The notes: a model not told the origin generated them from the letters alone. Shown: positions 24,700 to 42,097, numbered from the stretch's first letter. The stretch is DNA of 64,000 bases from Sinohyriopsis cumingii (GCA_028554795.2 CM068838.1:125991928-126055927), one strand, 5' to 3'. Numbers and translations are program-made.

Positions 24700-26047
24700 C
24701 CATTACAAATCGACCGCTTGAGACATTTCTTCAGCATTCTGACTATGTACATGCATTTTACTCTTTCACTTTCCTATTCGATTCTAATTTATCATAGATC
24801 CTGATTCACTGAATTTTCTGGGAGAAATGGTATCGATATTTTAATGGAGTTAAACAGTTTCATCCTTTTTGACTGGTCATCAATATACACAAATAACATA
24901 ACCATGCAATTCAAGTTATTCCTAGACGCTCAGGTAGCCGAGTTGTAATAATGCACGTCTCCCGTTAAAAAACTCGAGTCCAAATCCAATTAGGCGCAAA
25001 TTATTTTTTCTTAATGTTTTATTTAAATTTGAACTGTGAAGGATAATTATTTAACTGTCTGTATTTTCTTTGCGAATAATCAAATAACAGAATATGAAGG
25101 TAAGCCGCTGACATCCCACGGGACTTAGTAGGAAAATGGCTACTTTAGTATGTTATGCTGTAAATCTTGGTAGCCAATGCGTTTGAGCATAAGTTAAAAA
25201 GAAATTTTGTTTGCAATGAGAGACTATTAAAACTGTAAGTACTTCCATGCACACGATGACGTATCCGTTATTCGCTAGTTTCAGGCAAATACCCACTTAA
25301 TACTAGACGCATGTTAGTGATTCTAAAACTCCGAAAATCGCAGACGCATCACAATCACTGTAACTTGTAATCTTATGCCACTTACAAGGCTATATCGACA
25401 GACATGCGATACTTCAATGAGACTTGTTTAATTGTTCCACAGTAATGTTCACTACTGTGCTAGACGTAGAATATTTCATAGATGAAACATTCGACTGCAG
25501 ACAATGCTCAAAAATATTTTACTTAAGCTGCCGATTTGCATTCGAATGTAACACGAAAGCAGCTACCAGAGTGTTCGCCTAGTGACGCCTCAGTGACATA
25601 TCTTGTGTTGGTATCATAGGTTACAAAAATGCAGAATTGAACACGGACATTTACGGAAGTTTTGCACATATTCCATAACCAGAAACTATATTTTTTAATT
25701 ATTCCCACAGGCAATAGATTTCTTGCTCAAAATTATCTTCAAGTTTACCAACAATGATCATGTTAAAACATATCTTTAAAACTAGAAGAGTTCAATCTTT
25801 CCATGATATCGTACTAAGTAACATATCAAAAGATAATGCTACCGATAATACTACTACTTGATGATGAGAGCAAGTTTAACGTTTCGAATAGATCCAAGTA
25901 AAAGCAAGCCCAAGGGCGGTTGAGGATACTTATGTACATCTTCTATTTTATTTGTTTATCTACATGTTATAGTAAGCTCAATATTACAATTTATGCTTCC
26001 AGCTTATATACCAGAATATATGCATAGCTTTTGCAAATCAAAATAAA
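24700..26047 (+). other. Probable 3' UTR and flank of the calbindin-family gene
   Basis: No further exon follows the stop codon. The first AATAAA after the stop is at 26042-26047 and others lie near 26390, 26455 and 27236; which one, if any, is used cannot be told. At 24930-24990 there is a weak tRNA-like stretch (TAGCCGAGTTG, then ACTCGAGTCC), perhaps a decayed SINE. Confidence 0.35.
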
Positions 26048-29000
26048 AACTGTTATGCCATGCATTTTTAGCATGATCTAGTAATGTGTTGTAGTTCAAA
26101 TGTGCTTACGGCTTTGCATCGGATAATTTTAAAGGTAAATATTTTCTATATTTATTTAGGGATTGCAATAATGTTTTGTTAAATAGGTCTTAAAGCTTTT
26201 GAGCTGTAGATTGTTTACCATTTACTTGCCCCTCTCGGCATATAGTTTTACCAAAGAGTTTAGAAAAGGTCATTATTTGTTTCGAGTATTTCATTGTCTA
26301 TATGTTTTTGTTACATATTACTAGCATTACTGGAATCAAGCTGTGAAGAACTCGAATATAAGATTCAAATCAGACTATTAAAAGTGGACGTATAAAATAA
26401 ATGGACTTTTAGAAACAGGTATAGAGAAATAGACTGTGTGAAACACAAACAGAGAATAAAAATTGTTCCTAGTGTAATTGCCAATAATAAGACGGATAAA
26501 TTGTACATAAGACCAGTAAAGAGGTTTACGGACAATAATCTTGATAGTGAATCATTATTCGGATACCAAAACCATCGTTTGAGACAATTACAACAAGATT
26601 TGTAACTGCAATGGAATTTGCAAGAGCCATTTAAAACAAATTAATTTGGGAAATATACATACACAATTAAACATGTACATAAGCTAAACTGTTAATTTCT
26701 GTTGTTTAAAATTAAATAACGTGTCCATTGCAAAAGAAGCATAACTATTTAACAGAAATGAATGCAAAACAGGAGTTGCATAGCATTACCATATCAACTG
26801 TTTTCTTGCATTTCCATGGGAAACCATTTATTTTATCTCTGAAGCAAAGTTTGGTACCTGTTTATTTTTATTCTGTTTTCGTTATGTGTTTTAATAGTAC
26901 GAGCTATTGGAAATGCATGTAAACATTCTTTTATCTTCTATTATTGCATATTGATTAAGGCATATTATGAGTATTTTCAGGATGTTATTGTTATGAATTC
27001 TGTCAGATATAAAGTAATTAGGTTTTGCTGATGATATCACAAATATCAGCTGATTTTAAGTTAGCTGTTGCCTTTAATATTTTGTTTATATTTTAATATG
27101 GCATATTGATTCATTTAGCTTTGACATAAAGTTTTGTTCCATCCATTTGTTTGTGCTCTATTTTAAATCTTCCTGTACATAGAAAGTAACCTAATGACTC
27201 AGTTTAAATCACTGCCACGTCTTTATATCAGGTGAAATAAATATACAATAATACGTGTTATGAACGAAACATAAAAGGTTACAACAACTGTCTTTTCATA
27301 CAACGTTATGCTCAGCTAATTACATATGTGTGAAAAATGAGTTGACGTTTTGAAAATATGTAGACGATAAAATAGTACGCTGGAGTAATATTCTTTAACA
27401 CTGCTTATGATTAAACATTTATACTTTGCTTTAGGCGTGTTTCTTTCGAAGTGAAATATTTTATATACATGTAGGCATATATTCTTGAAAATCACATAAA
27501 TATTTGCAATGATAAAAATTGCATCTGTCAAAACACGATGAAAGAACATCAATGAAACCATGTCATTAGAATAATTTTTGTTTTGAATCACAAATCTATA
27601 ACATACAAAGTCCCTCCAAACCCATATATTATACCACGATCCAATAAACATCATTCTTAACATTACTGGCTTAATATAACTTTGAAGAATTTGATTATGT
27701 CAGTAGTTTTATATGGAAGTCTATATTGTCCTCACTAATCCGTCAGTCCTACTTGCTCAAAATAACAAGAACAATATATTGTCATCAGGTTGATAGTTCA
27801 AGAAAACTTCACGATCAGTGTTTCGTAATTTAATTCATTATCAACTAATTGATGCGATCATACTTTAGGAACATATCAATATTTGTATGCATGAATGAGT
27901 ACAATTAATATAAAATGAAATTATCAGTGTCTTCACTGAATTATGTTGACCATATAACATTATTAAAATCGCACCATTTACAACCACGTTTCCGAAGTTT
28001 ATACATTAAGGTTTCCAGCTTCAGACATTCGAATGTCTTTATGTTATTCATCAACGCCGTTACATCACAAAATTAGTACATTATCTGACATGTGATAATA
28101 TAACAGTTCATTCCAGATCTATACTAATGTGATCTGTCGTATAAAAAGTAATAATTTTTATATCCATTCTTTCAAAATGTTTTAAGATCTGGATTTTGCT
28201 TCCTCCACCATTTTTATAAAGTCATTGGACCCACTTAGACTTTAGCAGATAAATCTGAACCTTTATGTAAAGGACAAACAGCAAAAGGGAAAGTATTTTT
28301 TTGCAGCACAAAGTATACATTCTCATCAACATTCTTATAAAATGATGCATTCGTATTATAAAATGAGTGAAATGCAAAAGACTGTCAATCATTCCCTTCC
28401 AAAAGATCGAAAGAGCTGAGACAACACAACAGTATGTTAAAATGACAGATGGTCAAATAATTCGCAAGTTTCCTGAGGGGAAGAATCTTGCTCTAATTTC
28501 ATGCATCTCAGAGTCGAATGCATTCTAGACTTAGATTTGAAATATCTTCATCGTGCCAAAAACAAATGATTGACTGTAGATTAACATGGTACAATTACAA
28601 AATCTTTGGATAAAATTTGGATATATCGAATTGAATAGACAGACTAATGACGAGTTTTAGTTAACAAGTCAGAAAAATGACAAAGTATGAAACATGGGTT
28701 CTATTTTATTCTTACGGCATTAGTAATAAATACACATATACCTATCAATTTGAAGGAAAGTAATTGTTCTATAAGTGATTTAAAACTATCGCTAGCACTA
28801 AAACTGAGGTACTTAAGTATAAAATAGATCCTCGTTTTATTGACGACAACCGACCTAAATCGTGATGTCCTTATTTCGTTTAATTTATACTTTAATGTCA
28901 TCTGCAAATAACTTGCCGTTTTCCACTTTCAAACACTTTATGTAAAGAAAATATTTTCGTCATTGATGTAATCATTCAAGGATAGTACATGTTTCTAGTA

Positions 29001-29378
29001 CCCACACTTTTCTTAACACAAGTTTAACAGGGTCATCTGGATTCGGTATATATTACAGCGGGAAGAAATGTCGTGAACTAGATAATTATTTATGTGTTTA
29101 CTAATATTGTGATTAGATGTGTACTTCTATTATGATTGAAAACTGATTAAATCTGACACTAAACTCGTACGCACAGTCTAACAATATATTTAACAAAATG
29201 ATGGGCACCGAGGTACATTGATAAAAGATTGTTCCTAAATAGATCGAATCATAACACGGAACTCAAACGTGTAATCAGTAAATAATAATTAATATAAATT
29301 ATAAACAAACTATTTTTGATATGTGGATCAATGGTTAGACATTAACATAAAACGAACACGAAGGGGATCAAATGAAAT
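26048..29378. other. Intergenic AT-rich DNA, nothing recognisable
   Basis: No frame with codon structure, no SINE head and no transposon motif was recognised on either strand. Confidence 0.5.
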
Positions 29379-29555
<177 letters not shown>

Positions 29556-30679
29556 TACTTTAACTCAAATAGTGATACAGACAAATTTCAAAAGAACGGA
29601 ACATAACTTGTAGCGTCCATTTCACGAGCACAAATTATCTCCAGTCCCACCGCTTTGTCGGATGATCAAGGAGCCTCCAGGCATAGCCCACCATTCCCAG
29701 TCTGCCGTTGGTCCTGAATCTTCGGTCCCTCAACACGAGGTAATCACTTTCTTTCTCCAAGCCAACGTCATTATCAACATAATCACACAGATTATACAAG
29801 AAGCCACGGAATACAACGACTCAGCAGCCAGGATAATAGCACTACGGCTACAATGACACCTCCAAAACAGAACTTCCCTCCAAATTAAGACAGCCAAACA
29901 GTTATACAGCTGCCATATAGTTGAAAATATGACGCATAAAGCCGTGTAGTATATGCGACACTATCATGTACAAAAATGATGTACGTTATGCATGCGCGCA
30001 CGTGGAGCTGCTTATTGGATAAAGTGAACAGCTTATTCACAAAACGTTTCGTGATGTGACCCTACTAAATATCGTAAGTTATGAATTTTCTGGTGACTAT
30101 GGATTACATGGCCAGAAACGTTAAGTTTATCGGGTTTTCTCATAGCAAGCACGTTGTTCGGGCAACATGGAGTGACAAGAATTCTGTGTTCTGGAACAAT
30201 TAAGACGTAAATAGACCACTCTTTGGCAAAGATGTAAGCGGAAACAAAAACAGAGCACATTTTAGATCAGACATAATGAATAAACATTAAGTATACATAA
30301 TGTCGTGACAACCATAGCTATTTTCTCAATTCATGACACAAATAACACTAAACCAGACCTTATGATACACGACAAGAACAACAAAATGTCATTTTAATCG
30401 GAGGCGATTACGTTTTGCTTCCAATTTCATCATCGCTATCATAATCACAATCCTCGTTGTCTCCCTCGTCGTCGTCCTCATCATCATCAGTAACTGCAGC
30501 TGATGCGGATGATGTTTGTAGTGACAATTATTATTATTAATAATATTATTATTATTGTTATTAACAACCGTATTTGTGATGTACTAATAGCAACAGTAGA
30601 CAAAATCTGTCAGCAAACGTTTCAAACTAAATAAAAACCTCTTTGCGTGGGTTTTGAATATGAAGCTTGCTGCCTCTGT
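29556..30679. other. Non-coding stretch with a GC-richer patch and a trinucleotide run
   Basis: 29640-29880 is richer in GC than its surroundings but I could not match it to a gene or transposon. 30430-30560 has an imperfect ATC/GTC trinucleotide run followed by an ATT run. Confidence 0.45.
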
Positions 30680-31020
30680 TTAATTCTGAGCGTGTTTTGC
30701 TTTGCTTTTTTTCTCTGCGTATGACCTTTTGTAGAAACCTTTCAACTTTTCCCAAGTAATCTCGCGATCCATAATTGTTTTGTGAAAATTAGCGGAAGCA
30801 CTTAAAACATTATTCGGCTTGGCATTTTGTACGGCACAGTAACGGTTGTATGGTGCCACGGCTAGAAAAGTGATGTGTCTCGCCCAAATGCACGCCACAT
30901 TAACCGATATGATGGCAGCAATCGAAAATTCACTTTTCTATTCACGGCTCTGGCACAGCATTCGTTGGTTCACCATAGCACCGGCTCAAGCACCTAAGAC
31001 TAGAGGAAAAAGTTAATGTT
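30680..31020 (-). pseudogene. Unidentified protein-like fragment
   Basis: The minus-strand frame reads ACIWARHITFLAVAPYNRYC, then AVQNAKP, and ends with a lysine-rich tail (KGFYKRSYAEKKSKAKHAQN). Composition is closer to coding DNA than its surroundings. The NRYCAV word after a hydrophobic stretch faintly recalls the third membrane segment and DRY-type motif of a seven-membrane receptor, but the remaining segments are not seen. It may equally be a transposon scrap or chance. I do not recognise it. Confidence 0.2.
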
Positions 31021-31165
31021 TTACTACTGGTCCATGTTAAACGGCCAGGTTACGAACTAGGCTTTTCAAATTCCCAGTTTGTAAATTTGATGCAATAAAA
31101 TAGTAACTACCTCATAACACTCTACGTTCAAAATTGTAGTTCATATATAGAGTGCACCTCAAGAA

Positions 31166-34716
<3,551 letters not shown>

Positions 34717-34764
<48 letters not shown>
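34717..34764. repeat. (CT)n(CA)n microsatellite
   Basis: CT units switch to CA units at about 34747; a further short CT run follows after CATCC. Confidence 0.93.
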
Positions 34765-35559
34765 TCCCTCTCTCTGTTTTACCAGTATGCCTGAAACAAG
34801 TGCGCTACATAGTGACGTTAAAATGAGAAGGGAAGATCGGAATATGCCAATTGTTATATCATCGATACTCGATATATACCACAATAGTAGCAGATGTCTT
34901 GGATCCAGAGTCCATAATGATGAAATCTCAGGAAGAATGCAATTTTGTTAACAGTCCATTCATATACAAACATATCGAACCTTTCAGTTAATTAACTGCA
35001 TTCCAAAGGTATACAAATTTAGATAATCTCATCATTATTATAAACTATGTCGATAGTAGTGGGAAAGTAAATCTAAATGTTACCCAGAAGGACGCATACC
35101 ATTAGCAATAGTTCGTAAACATTTTGTTCTCTATAGATGCTATGTTTATTTCTAACATATTTCAAACAAACGTTTCATCGTCATGTCTTACTGTATCGTC
35201 GTTTAAATTCACCTAACTACATTTCCAAGACTGTTTTACACAACATGATTGATGAGGAGCCAAAAGGTAATGACTTAAATGAAGTAATTGTATTACAAGT
35301 TGAGGATCCAGACAGCTAATATTACCAATTTATGTAGAATTGCAGTACTTGCTCCGAATGGCGCAGCACTGCAATTGAAAAATGGAACCATCAGACGTTG
35401 TATGTATAAGTATTTAATATACTTGTCACTCAATGGCCACGTTTCAGTTTTTGTGAACAGATCTATTTCGAGCTACTGGCATATATTTGGCAAAGATAAA
35501 AATAAAGAATCATCCACTTATATACCTAATTATGTCAAACGGTATAACTGCAGGATACA

Positions 35560-35561
<2 letters not shown>

Positions 35562-35642
<81 letters not shown>
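35562..35642. repeat. (TA)n microsatellite
   Basis: About 40 TA units. Confidence 0.95.
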
Positions 35643-35644
<2 letters not shown>

Positions 35645-35796
35645 TCAACTAAATAGCAAAACAGTTAAAACATCCATTTCAAAAGATAATTTTGATAACT
35701 TCTAAAACTGGTATATATTATTCATTGTGACGTTGGTCATCCATTATTTAATGTCTGCGATTGTAGAGATTTTGTGGCACTGCCTTAAAATCAACA

Positions 35797-35945
35797 GAGT
35801 AAACAAAATCATTGGGATGCAATCAGCAGAGTAATGGAAAAGCATTGCGATGCAATCAGCAGAGTAAACGAAAAGCTTTGGGATATAATCATTGGAGTAA
35901 AGGAAACGAATTGCAATGAAATCAGTAGAAGAAATGAAAAGGAAA
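35797..35945. repeat. Minisatellite, ~35-bp unit, four copies
   Basis: The unit is GATGCAATCAGCAGAGTAA followed by ACGAAAAGCATTGC, diverging to the right. A 74-codon frame across it is an artefact of a period close to a multiple of three. Confidence 0.8.
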
Positions 35946-37959
35946 TGACCCTAAATGATCGAGCAAGAATGTTAGTATTACTTAACATTTTATTCTTGCA
36001 TCGAGGTTGTGTCATTATCGAATCAGGACCTAAAATATCTAACAAGCACGTTACGTAATGTTGGGTATTATGAAGACATTGCTTTTACTTTCATTTCTCA
36101 AGCAATTGCCACCCTGTGGAGAACTCGTATTACCTATCCTATAGACCGGTTAACATAAAGAGGGTGTTGATCGAGACATACGCATAATGAAACACATAAA
36201 ACACATATCACTAATTTTAAGGAATTTATTAAAATAAAGGATCTGAGTCGTTTCCCAGACCTCCTTGTTCGGTGTCCATCACTAACTTAGTCTATGCGGC
36301 TCAGGAGCATTACTCGAAAGTAGTTACTGACACAGAACTCTTTTCAATCATTGTCCCAAAGAAGTGATGCAAAAGAGTTGTATCAATGAAGGCGAGCTGA
36401 ATTCTCGAGCAGGTTGCTTTTAAATTCGTAAATTATGATTGAAAATATGTAGATTCGGTTTTTTGTTTTGAAAAGTCTCCTAATCTATTTCCTCGTAGTT
36501 ACTATCACTGGATCATCTAAAGCCATAATGAGCTTTAAATTCTCGAAGTAGAAGAAAACGTGATGATATCTGTTTCCTTAGAGCGTACAAACGAGAATGA
36601 TTGATTACAGACTTTAGAAGAAGATATACTGAAAGAAGTGTTTTGAGGATCTACATACAAAGTACTATAGCCTTTAACGCAGTATTCAGACTAATTTAGC
36701 TGTTACTAATTTTGTTATTTATTATGATGGACGCTTCTTCAGCAGCAATATCAGGATCAATTGAACAGTGGCCGAAGTTTATGAATTTCTTTAGATTAAC
36801 CCTCTTTTAGCAAGGTTTCAGAAGGCAGACATATATCGTTTCATTATCAATCAGTAGAAGGCTTAGTAAATACATAGTTGTCTCCATTTTGTATTACGAT
36901 GTAAAGCAGATTTGTGTAGATAGCGAAGAGCTTCTCCGGAGGGAGTATTAGGGATCTCCATTTTCCATTCTGTCAAGACTTTCGAACTTTTTGAAGAGCT
37001 TGATGTGGGTCATCCAAAATATGTCAAATTTAACAAAACCATACATACTCAGTTAGTGTTATATTTAGTAATTGCATAGTATGATGTTGTTTTGTTTTGT
37101 AAAATCATTAATGTGTGAGACACTCCCCGACTAATGTTTGATTTCAGTAATCATAGGTAGCAAGGGGGTTTCCAATGGGCGAAGAAACAACCGAAGGATG
37201 TACAATCTACTGTTGGAATATGACCAGTTATTGTCAACCAAACAAACAGCGGCACAAACACACAAATAACAATAAGAACACAGAAGTAGTGGTAAAGAAT
37301 AAATATGGAGAGTAACACCGAACAACAGTTTATGGATTAAGTAGTTACACGGGCTTAATTATCCAACTTCCACAGAAGGCATGCAACAATGTATTCAGAA
37401 ATCTACACTTATATTTAACACAACATGGTGCAATAATTAATAAAGTGTAACCGCTTGTATACAAACGATCTCAGATGGGTAATGATGTAAAATTGAATTT
37501 ATGAAACGAGGTAAGTAATTTCCAGCTTTTTAGTGTTTCGTAAATTCGGTACTAAATCATTACCTGTTTGAGACTGTTTATCATATGGTGTTGATTTATA
37601 GTGGAAATAAAGAGCAAGAAGAATACGTCATGTTCTGTATTTCAGTCTAGCTCTGACGTTGCATCTTTCAATCATTGCCCGTGAAAAAATAGTCACAGGT
37701 GCGTGCTGAAGCAGCGGCGAACAGTTTGGTTAAAGAAAACCAGTCAGAATTATTACTTTTAATAAATCACAGTTAAAAGAGCAACTGACCTTCGAATCAA
37801 TAAAACATTTCTAACAAACATGACATTTTTTTAAAGAAACGGACAGGCTCTGAAAATTCCTGGATGTTGTTACATAATACACGTGGCTAGATAAGCTGCA
37901 TTAGTTAAAAGTTAAAAGTCCTCTGGTGTAGTTGAAGCGCAATATACACGAATTTGTAT
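35946..37959. other. Intergenic DNA, nothing recognisable
   Basis: No gene or known repeat seen. Confidence 0.45.
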
Positions 37960-39090
37960 GAGGCATTGTAGAACATTTTCACCGCAAAGTGTGCTGATTC
38001 CAACATGGACATTCACCACAGACGGAGTATTGGATTTGTCAGAGGAAATAGCATTCCATTTGTCGGATATTTCATTTAAGGGAGTATGGTTGGATGCAGA
38101 AGCTGTGTTAGATTTAGAAATGTTGCTGAGAATTTAGAGAGTATTTCCGGAGCTGTTTTTGCATTCATTTGGATCTTGTCATTAACTAATAGGATGTTTT
38201 TTGTGACCTGATATTTAAATTATTTGATTTTGAGAATGTAGTGATTATTCATTTTCTGGATTAAATATTTTCGGGGTCTTTGGATGGATAATTCTTTCGT
38301 CAGCCTAGAGACCAGTAGTTGTTAAAATTGTGTTTATAAGGCAGGTAAGTTTATTTGATCGTGTTGGTTGACGTTAAACTATTCATGCCCTGGGGGTGGT
38401 GTGCAAAAGCCATAGCGTGTGTTGTTAGGTAGAAAAGTTAGTCTGCGTCGCGGTAGGCCGTCGGATGTTTTTCCGCATATCAACCGTAAATCCTTATAGG
38501 GTAGCGTGTTGGTGTATCTTGGTTTTGACACATTTTGGGCTTAGTAACTCGAAAATCTTGCGGTTTTAGACCATTTCTCATTTTAGTCATCTTTCAGAAA
38601 ATTCCAGGTAGGTCTGACCATGGTTTGTTTCGTACGTACCCTCAAGACCTGCGTGCTGTACTGAAACACCAGAGTTGACCAGATTTTCAGAACATTTCAA
38701 TTTCATAGCTAGAAATTTGATTTTATTGTTCTGCACAAATTATTCTTTGCGATTTAGTTGTATTTGTCTGCTTTTGACAACTAAAGCAATTCAAGTTTAG
38801 AGTGCTAACCGGTTTGATAATCGCATTTGAAACGCTCATTTGCAAAATTTGACAAACTCCCGCTGATTGAATTTGGTTCAAAGTTTGATCCATCACTCTG
38901 TGTTTTAATAACGTACTGGAGCAAGAGATTACATAGTTTATCTGGGGCAATGGGATGAAATAAGTCTCCTTATTTTCGTTTATCGCAAGTTCTTTAAAGA
39001 ACTGCTTTAGGTCATACAAAGTTTTATTTTAAGTATTCTTGCTTGACGGCTTGGCGATAATATCATCCACGTCCGATTCACCCACGGACA
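37960..39090 (-). pseudogene. Crypton-type tyrosine recombinase, decayed
   Basis: Minus-strand words follow the order of the Crypton/KIAA1958-type (DUF3504) tyrosine recombinase domain. There is an N-terminal piece with SSKNT and LYDLKQFFKELAINENKE near 39000; then TYLEFSERMTK; then KPKM, RYPIRIY, then YAEKHP and FYLTTH with QGMNSL (about 38630-38390); then ISGHKKH at about 38196-38214, matching the xxSGHKN box; then a hydrophobic tail. In this family the enzyme cuts and rejoins DNA to move the element. The copy has frame changes (for example just after LEFSER) and lacks much of the middle, so it is not functional. It could instead be a dead host KIAA1958-like gene. The family motifs were compared from memory. 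Confidence 0.72.
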
Positions 39091-39659
39091 TAAATTTTGA
39101 ATGGACGTGCATGCGTTTTGTTTGTTCGCCTTCCTGACAATGACCGGCTTTGTTGTCAGCGTCTGCTGTCACGGCGCATGCTCAGGTACAGTCAGAGGAC
39201 AATTACGTGTCTCAGATCTGTTGGAATCTTCGTTTCTTTACTGCTGTCATCAGACCGCACTCGATCAGTGAAACCACATGTCTGTTATGTGTTTCTATGA
39301 GCGTCTAAGGTTTATTGCAACTCTGGTACCTATCAGATGTAGAGCGTCTGTGTGAAATAAATTAATTCCAGTACTCGGTGCGATAAAAATTCACGCGGAT
39401 ACATACAAACAATAACGAGAATACTGCGCAAGGTTTGCTTTTGCTTATTTGGACAAATCAAATTCATAGAAAGTGTTTGCTAACGTGCTAACATTTAAAA
39501 AATGATACACTGAAAATACTGCATGTAATAAATATGTTAATACAGATACACTAATATACACCTTTACAATCAGTGGATGCAATAGTATATAAGTAAACAG
39601 TGTTAGATTGCTTTTTTTGGGTTAGTGCCATTTTTCGTCATATGATGTGATACGTATCT

Positions 39660-39725
39660 TTTGCATCATGGCTCACAGCATATCAGGTGGAAGAAGAACC
39701 CGGGGAAAGCCCGGGAAGAACCACC
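39660..39725 (-). mobile_element. SINE family B, body fragment
   Basis: The minus strand reads GGTGGTTCTTCCCGGGCTTT then CCCGGGTTCTTCTTCCACC, matching the body of the intact copy at 47353 (GGTGGTTCTTTCCGGGGATT and so on). The tRNA head and tail are missing. Confidence 0.75.
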
Positions 39726-40344
39726 TACCCCTGATCCCCTAAAATTAATAAGCTCTAATGTGCTTTATAATGACAGTACGTATAACATAATACATAAAAG
39801 CATGACTTGCAAAGTAGACAACCTGCATAATCCCCGTAATAGGCGAATCACATTGCAGATAATCTACAATGTTATATAGCCATGCACTTAAAAATACACT
39901 GGCAAATTAAGTCTTAAAAACATAAACAATTAAATGTCGATGTGTCTTGAACGGGAGCAAAGGTCTGATAATTGTAGCGGATTTCCAGCATAATTATATG
40001 CATGGACTTTAAATCTACTCATACATTTTATATTAGTCGATGATGCACATTCTATTTTGAATTATTATAATTGTCATCTTTTATGTTGTATATTATTTAC
40101 ATTCTTTATTGCCAATATTTATTACTGAATTTGTTAAATATTTTATTATAATACTGCAGTTTCGTTTATTCCAATTCCGTGTGAGTGATTGTATGAGCAT
40201 TTTAAATATTATACCCGTTAACATTCTTAATTGTGTCTTTTCAACTCTAAATTTTCTTTTTCCAATTAACAGCGTTCATTTTATGGTACTGATAATTCTC
40301 ACACGGTAAACTGTTCACATACTGAACGTTACGATGTACTGCAA

Positions 40345-40452
40345 TTAAAGAAGACCCCTGTAAGAACCACAACCCACGAGAAGATTATGGCAAGCTTTCT
40401 CGCATACCCATGTTGGTCAAACCTAGACTCAAATAAGGCGGATAGATCTGAA

Positions 40453-40500
<48 letters not shown>

Positions 40501-40545
40501 TCTGTAATGCCGAAAGCCATTGATCATTCAGCCGTCTGGGGTACC
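40345..40545 (-). mobile_element. SINE family B, old copy with an internal (CA)n expansion
   Basis: Read on the minus strand, the head (ACCCCAGACGGCTGAATGAT) aligns with CCCCGAGTGGCCGAGTGGTC of the copy at 47353, and the body shares GCGAGAAAGCTTGCCA and TGTGGTTCTT. Between them, in the tRNA-like part, about 46 bp of CA repeat (40454-40499) replaces the ordinary spacer. It is an old, diverged copy in which a microsatellite has grown. Confidence 0.7.
40454..40499. repeat. (GT)n microsatellite inside a SINE
   Basis: About 23 GT units within the tRNA-like region of the SINE at 40345-40545. Confidence 0.95.
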
Positions 40546-40629
40546 GAAACCTCTTTGGACCAAAGTTTTGGATTTTTAAGGTTTTCGATTTAATGATGTT
40601 TTCCCAATTGTAACAAAGTGTCTTTTCTA

Positions 40630-40633
<4 letters not shown>

Positions 40634-40679
<46 letters not shown>
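40634..40679. repeat. (GA)n microsatellite
   Basis: About 23 GA units, about 90 bp from the SINE. Confidence 0.95.
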
Positions 40680-40687
<8 letters not shown>

Positions 40688-40939
40688 GATTTTAATTTTG
40701 TTAAACATTCATTGAAAAATAGCTCAACAACGTATCTGCCTTCCGAAAATTAAATTTGGTCACGTGAATAAATAAAGTTATTTAAAATATAAATACGGTT
40801 CTTATCTCAAGCAATATGTAAGTATATACTTCTAAAAATTCATTAAATATGTATAATAATCCATACTATTTAAATACTTCGTATAATTCATAATGTTTTT
40901 ATGCCTAGTTTCTTCAACATAGATTTTTAGCTCATCTAG

Positions 40940-41095
40940 GCATCTGAGTGAAGACAAATGACAGTCATGGCTATTTTAATACACTCATCTGAAAATCAAG
41001 TAAGTGAATCTGATTTCTATAACACTGTTTTGTCGACAAAGCATGAAAAGTGAAGCCGATTGTCTTTTCAATTAAGCCCGGTCATTTATATACAT
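40940..41095 (+). repeat. Dispersed repeat of unknown class, copy 1
   Basis: It shares a run of words with 43440-43620 in the same order: AGACAAA.GACAGTC, then ATTTTAAT, AGTGAATCTG, TATAACACTGTTTTGTC and CAAAGCAT. No protein or tRNA-like part was seen. Confidence 0.55.
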
Positions 41096-41559
41096 GACAT
41101 AAACCCTTTCTATTCTACATTTAGACCAATAGCATACATAATAACTGACCAGTCGTTCATTCTCTCTTCATTGTGTTTGACATCATTTATCTTTCATTGT
41201 TGTCTTCATAGTGTGGCTATGGATGGTTTCACTGCGTCTTGGGCGGCTTTAGCTCAAAATTTTAAGCACTTCAGCTTCATTAAGTATGTAACGCATTGTT
41301 AAAGTATTTATGATTAAGTCTGCCTAGAGAAGCTCTGACATTATAGCAATAACTTTGATATGCATTAGTATACCTTTTGAATTATGTTTTAATTTTATAT
41401 GCAATCTTTATTGAAGTCACTAAAAGTCGCATACAGCAACAATCATAGAGTATGTTATTTTTGCTTCCGGAATTCTGAACTATATGGACGTTCACCTGGC
41501 AGTTTCATTTTAATTCAAATATCTGTCTCCTACGTCATGCTCTCTCTCCTGCTGCAAAC

Positions 41560-41880
41560 CAACACCTACCCATAAAGAGGTTAACTTCTTCATTTAGTCA
41601 CGATTCATTCCCAGAAAATGATAAAATATTAAGTTATGAGGGATTATTATTGATTGCAAAACATTATTAAAGTGTATCGAAAATAATAACAGTCCAGAGC
41701 CAGATGGTATCACCTGCAAATTATATAAGATATTTTATCAAGATTTGAAGAAATATTTCATTACGTTGCTTTGTATTGATTCTCACAAAGGCGGGCTGTA
41801 TACCATACAATATATACACTCGAGAAAATGTTTGCATAGTACATTTGATCCCTAAACGAGGAGGGAGGAGGCCATGGTAC
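41560..41880 (+). pseudogene. L1-like LINE reverse transcriptase fragment
   Basis: The plus-strand translation at 41690-41750 gives NNSPEPDGITCKLYKIFYQ, matching the L1 ORF2 word NKSPGPDGLTxEFYKxF; at 41828-41866 VCIVHLIPKRGG matches the following ITLIPKKGK word. Frame changes separate the two. These are the first reverse transcriptase blocks of a non-LTR retrotransposon; the catalytic YADD part is not seen here. Matches are from memory of the family. Confidence 0.6.
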
Positions 41881-41998
41881 GCCAGTTAGTTGACTTATAG
41901 GTAATATAAGGGTCGTGGGTTCGACAACAAATACACAAAAATATAATTGGGGGCATTACCATCTCGTGAACAGCATTGCAAACAAAAGTAAACTGATA

Positions 41999-42000
<2 letters not shown>

Positions 42001-42093
<93 letters not shown>
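42001..42093. repeat. (TA)n microsatellite
   Basis: About 46 TA units directly to the right of the L1-like fragment. Confidence 0.95.
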
Positions 42094-42097
<4 letters not shown>

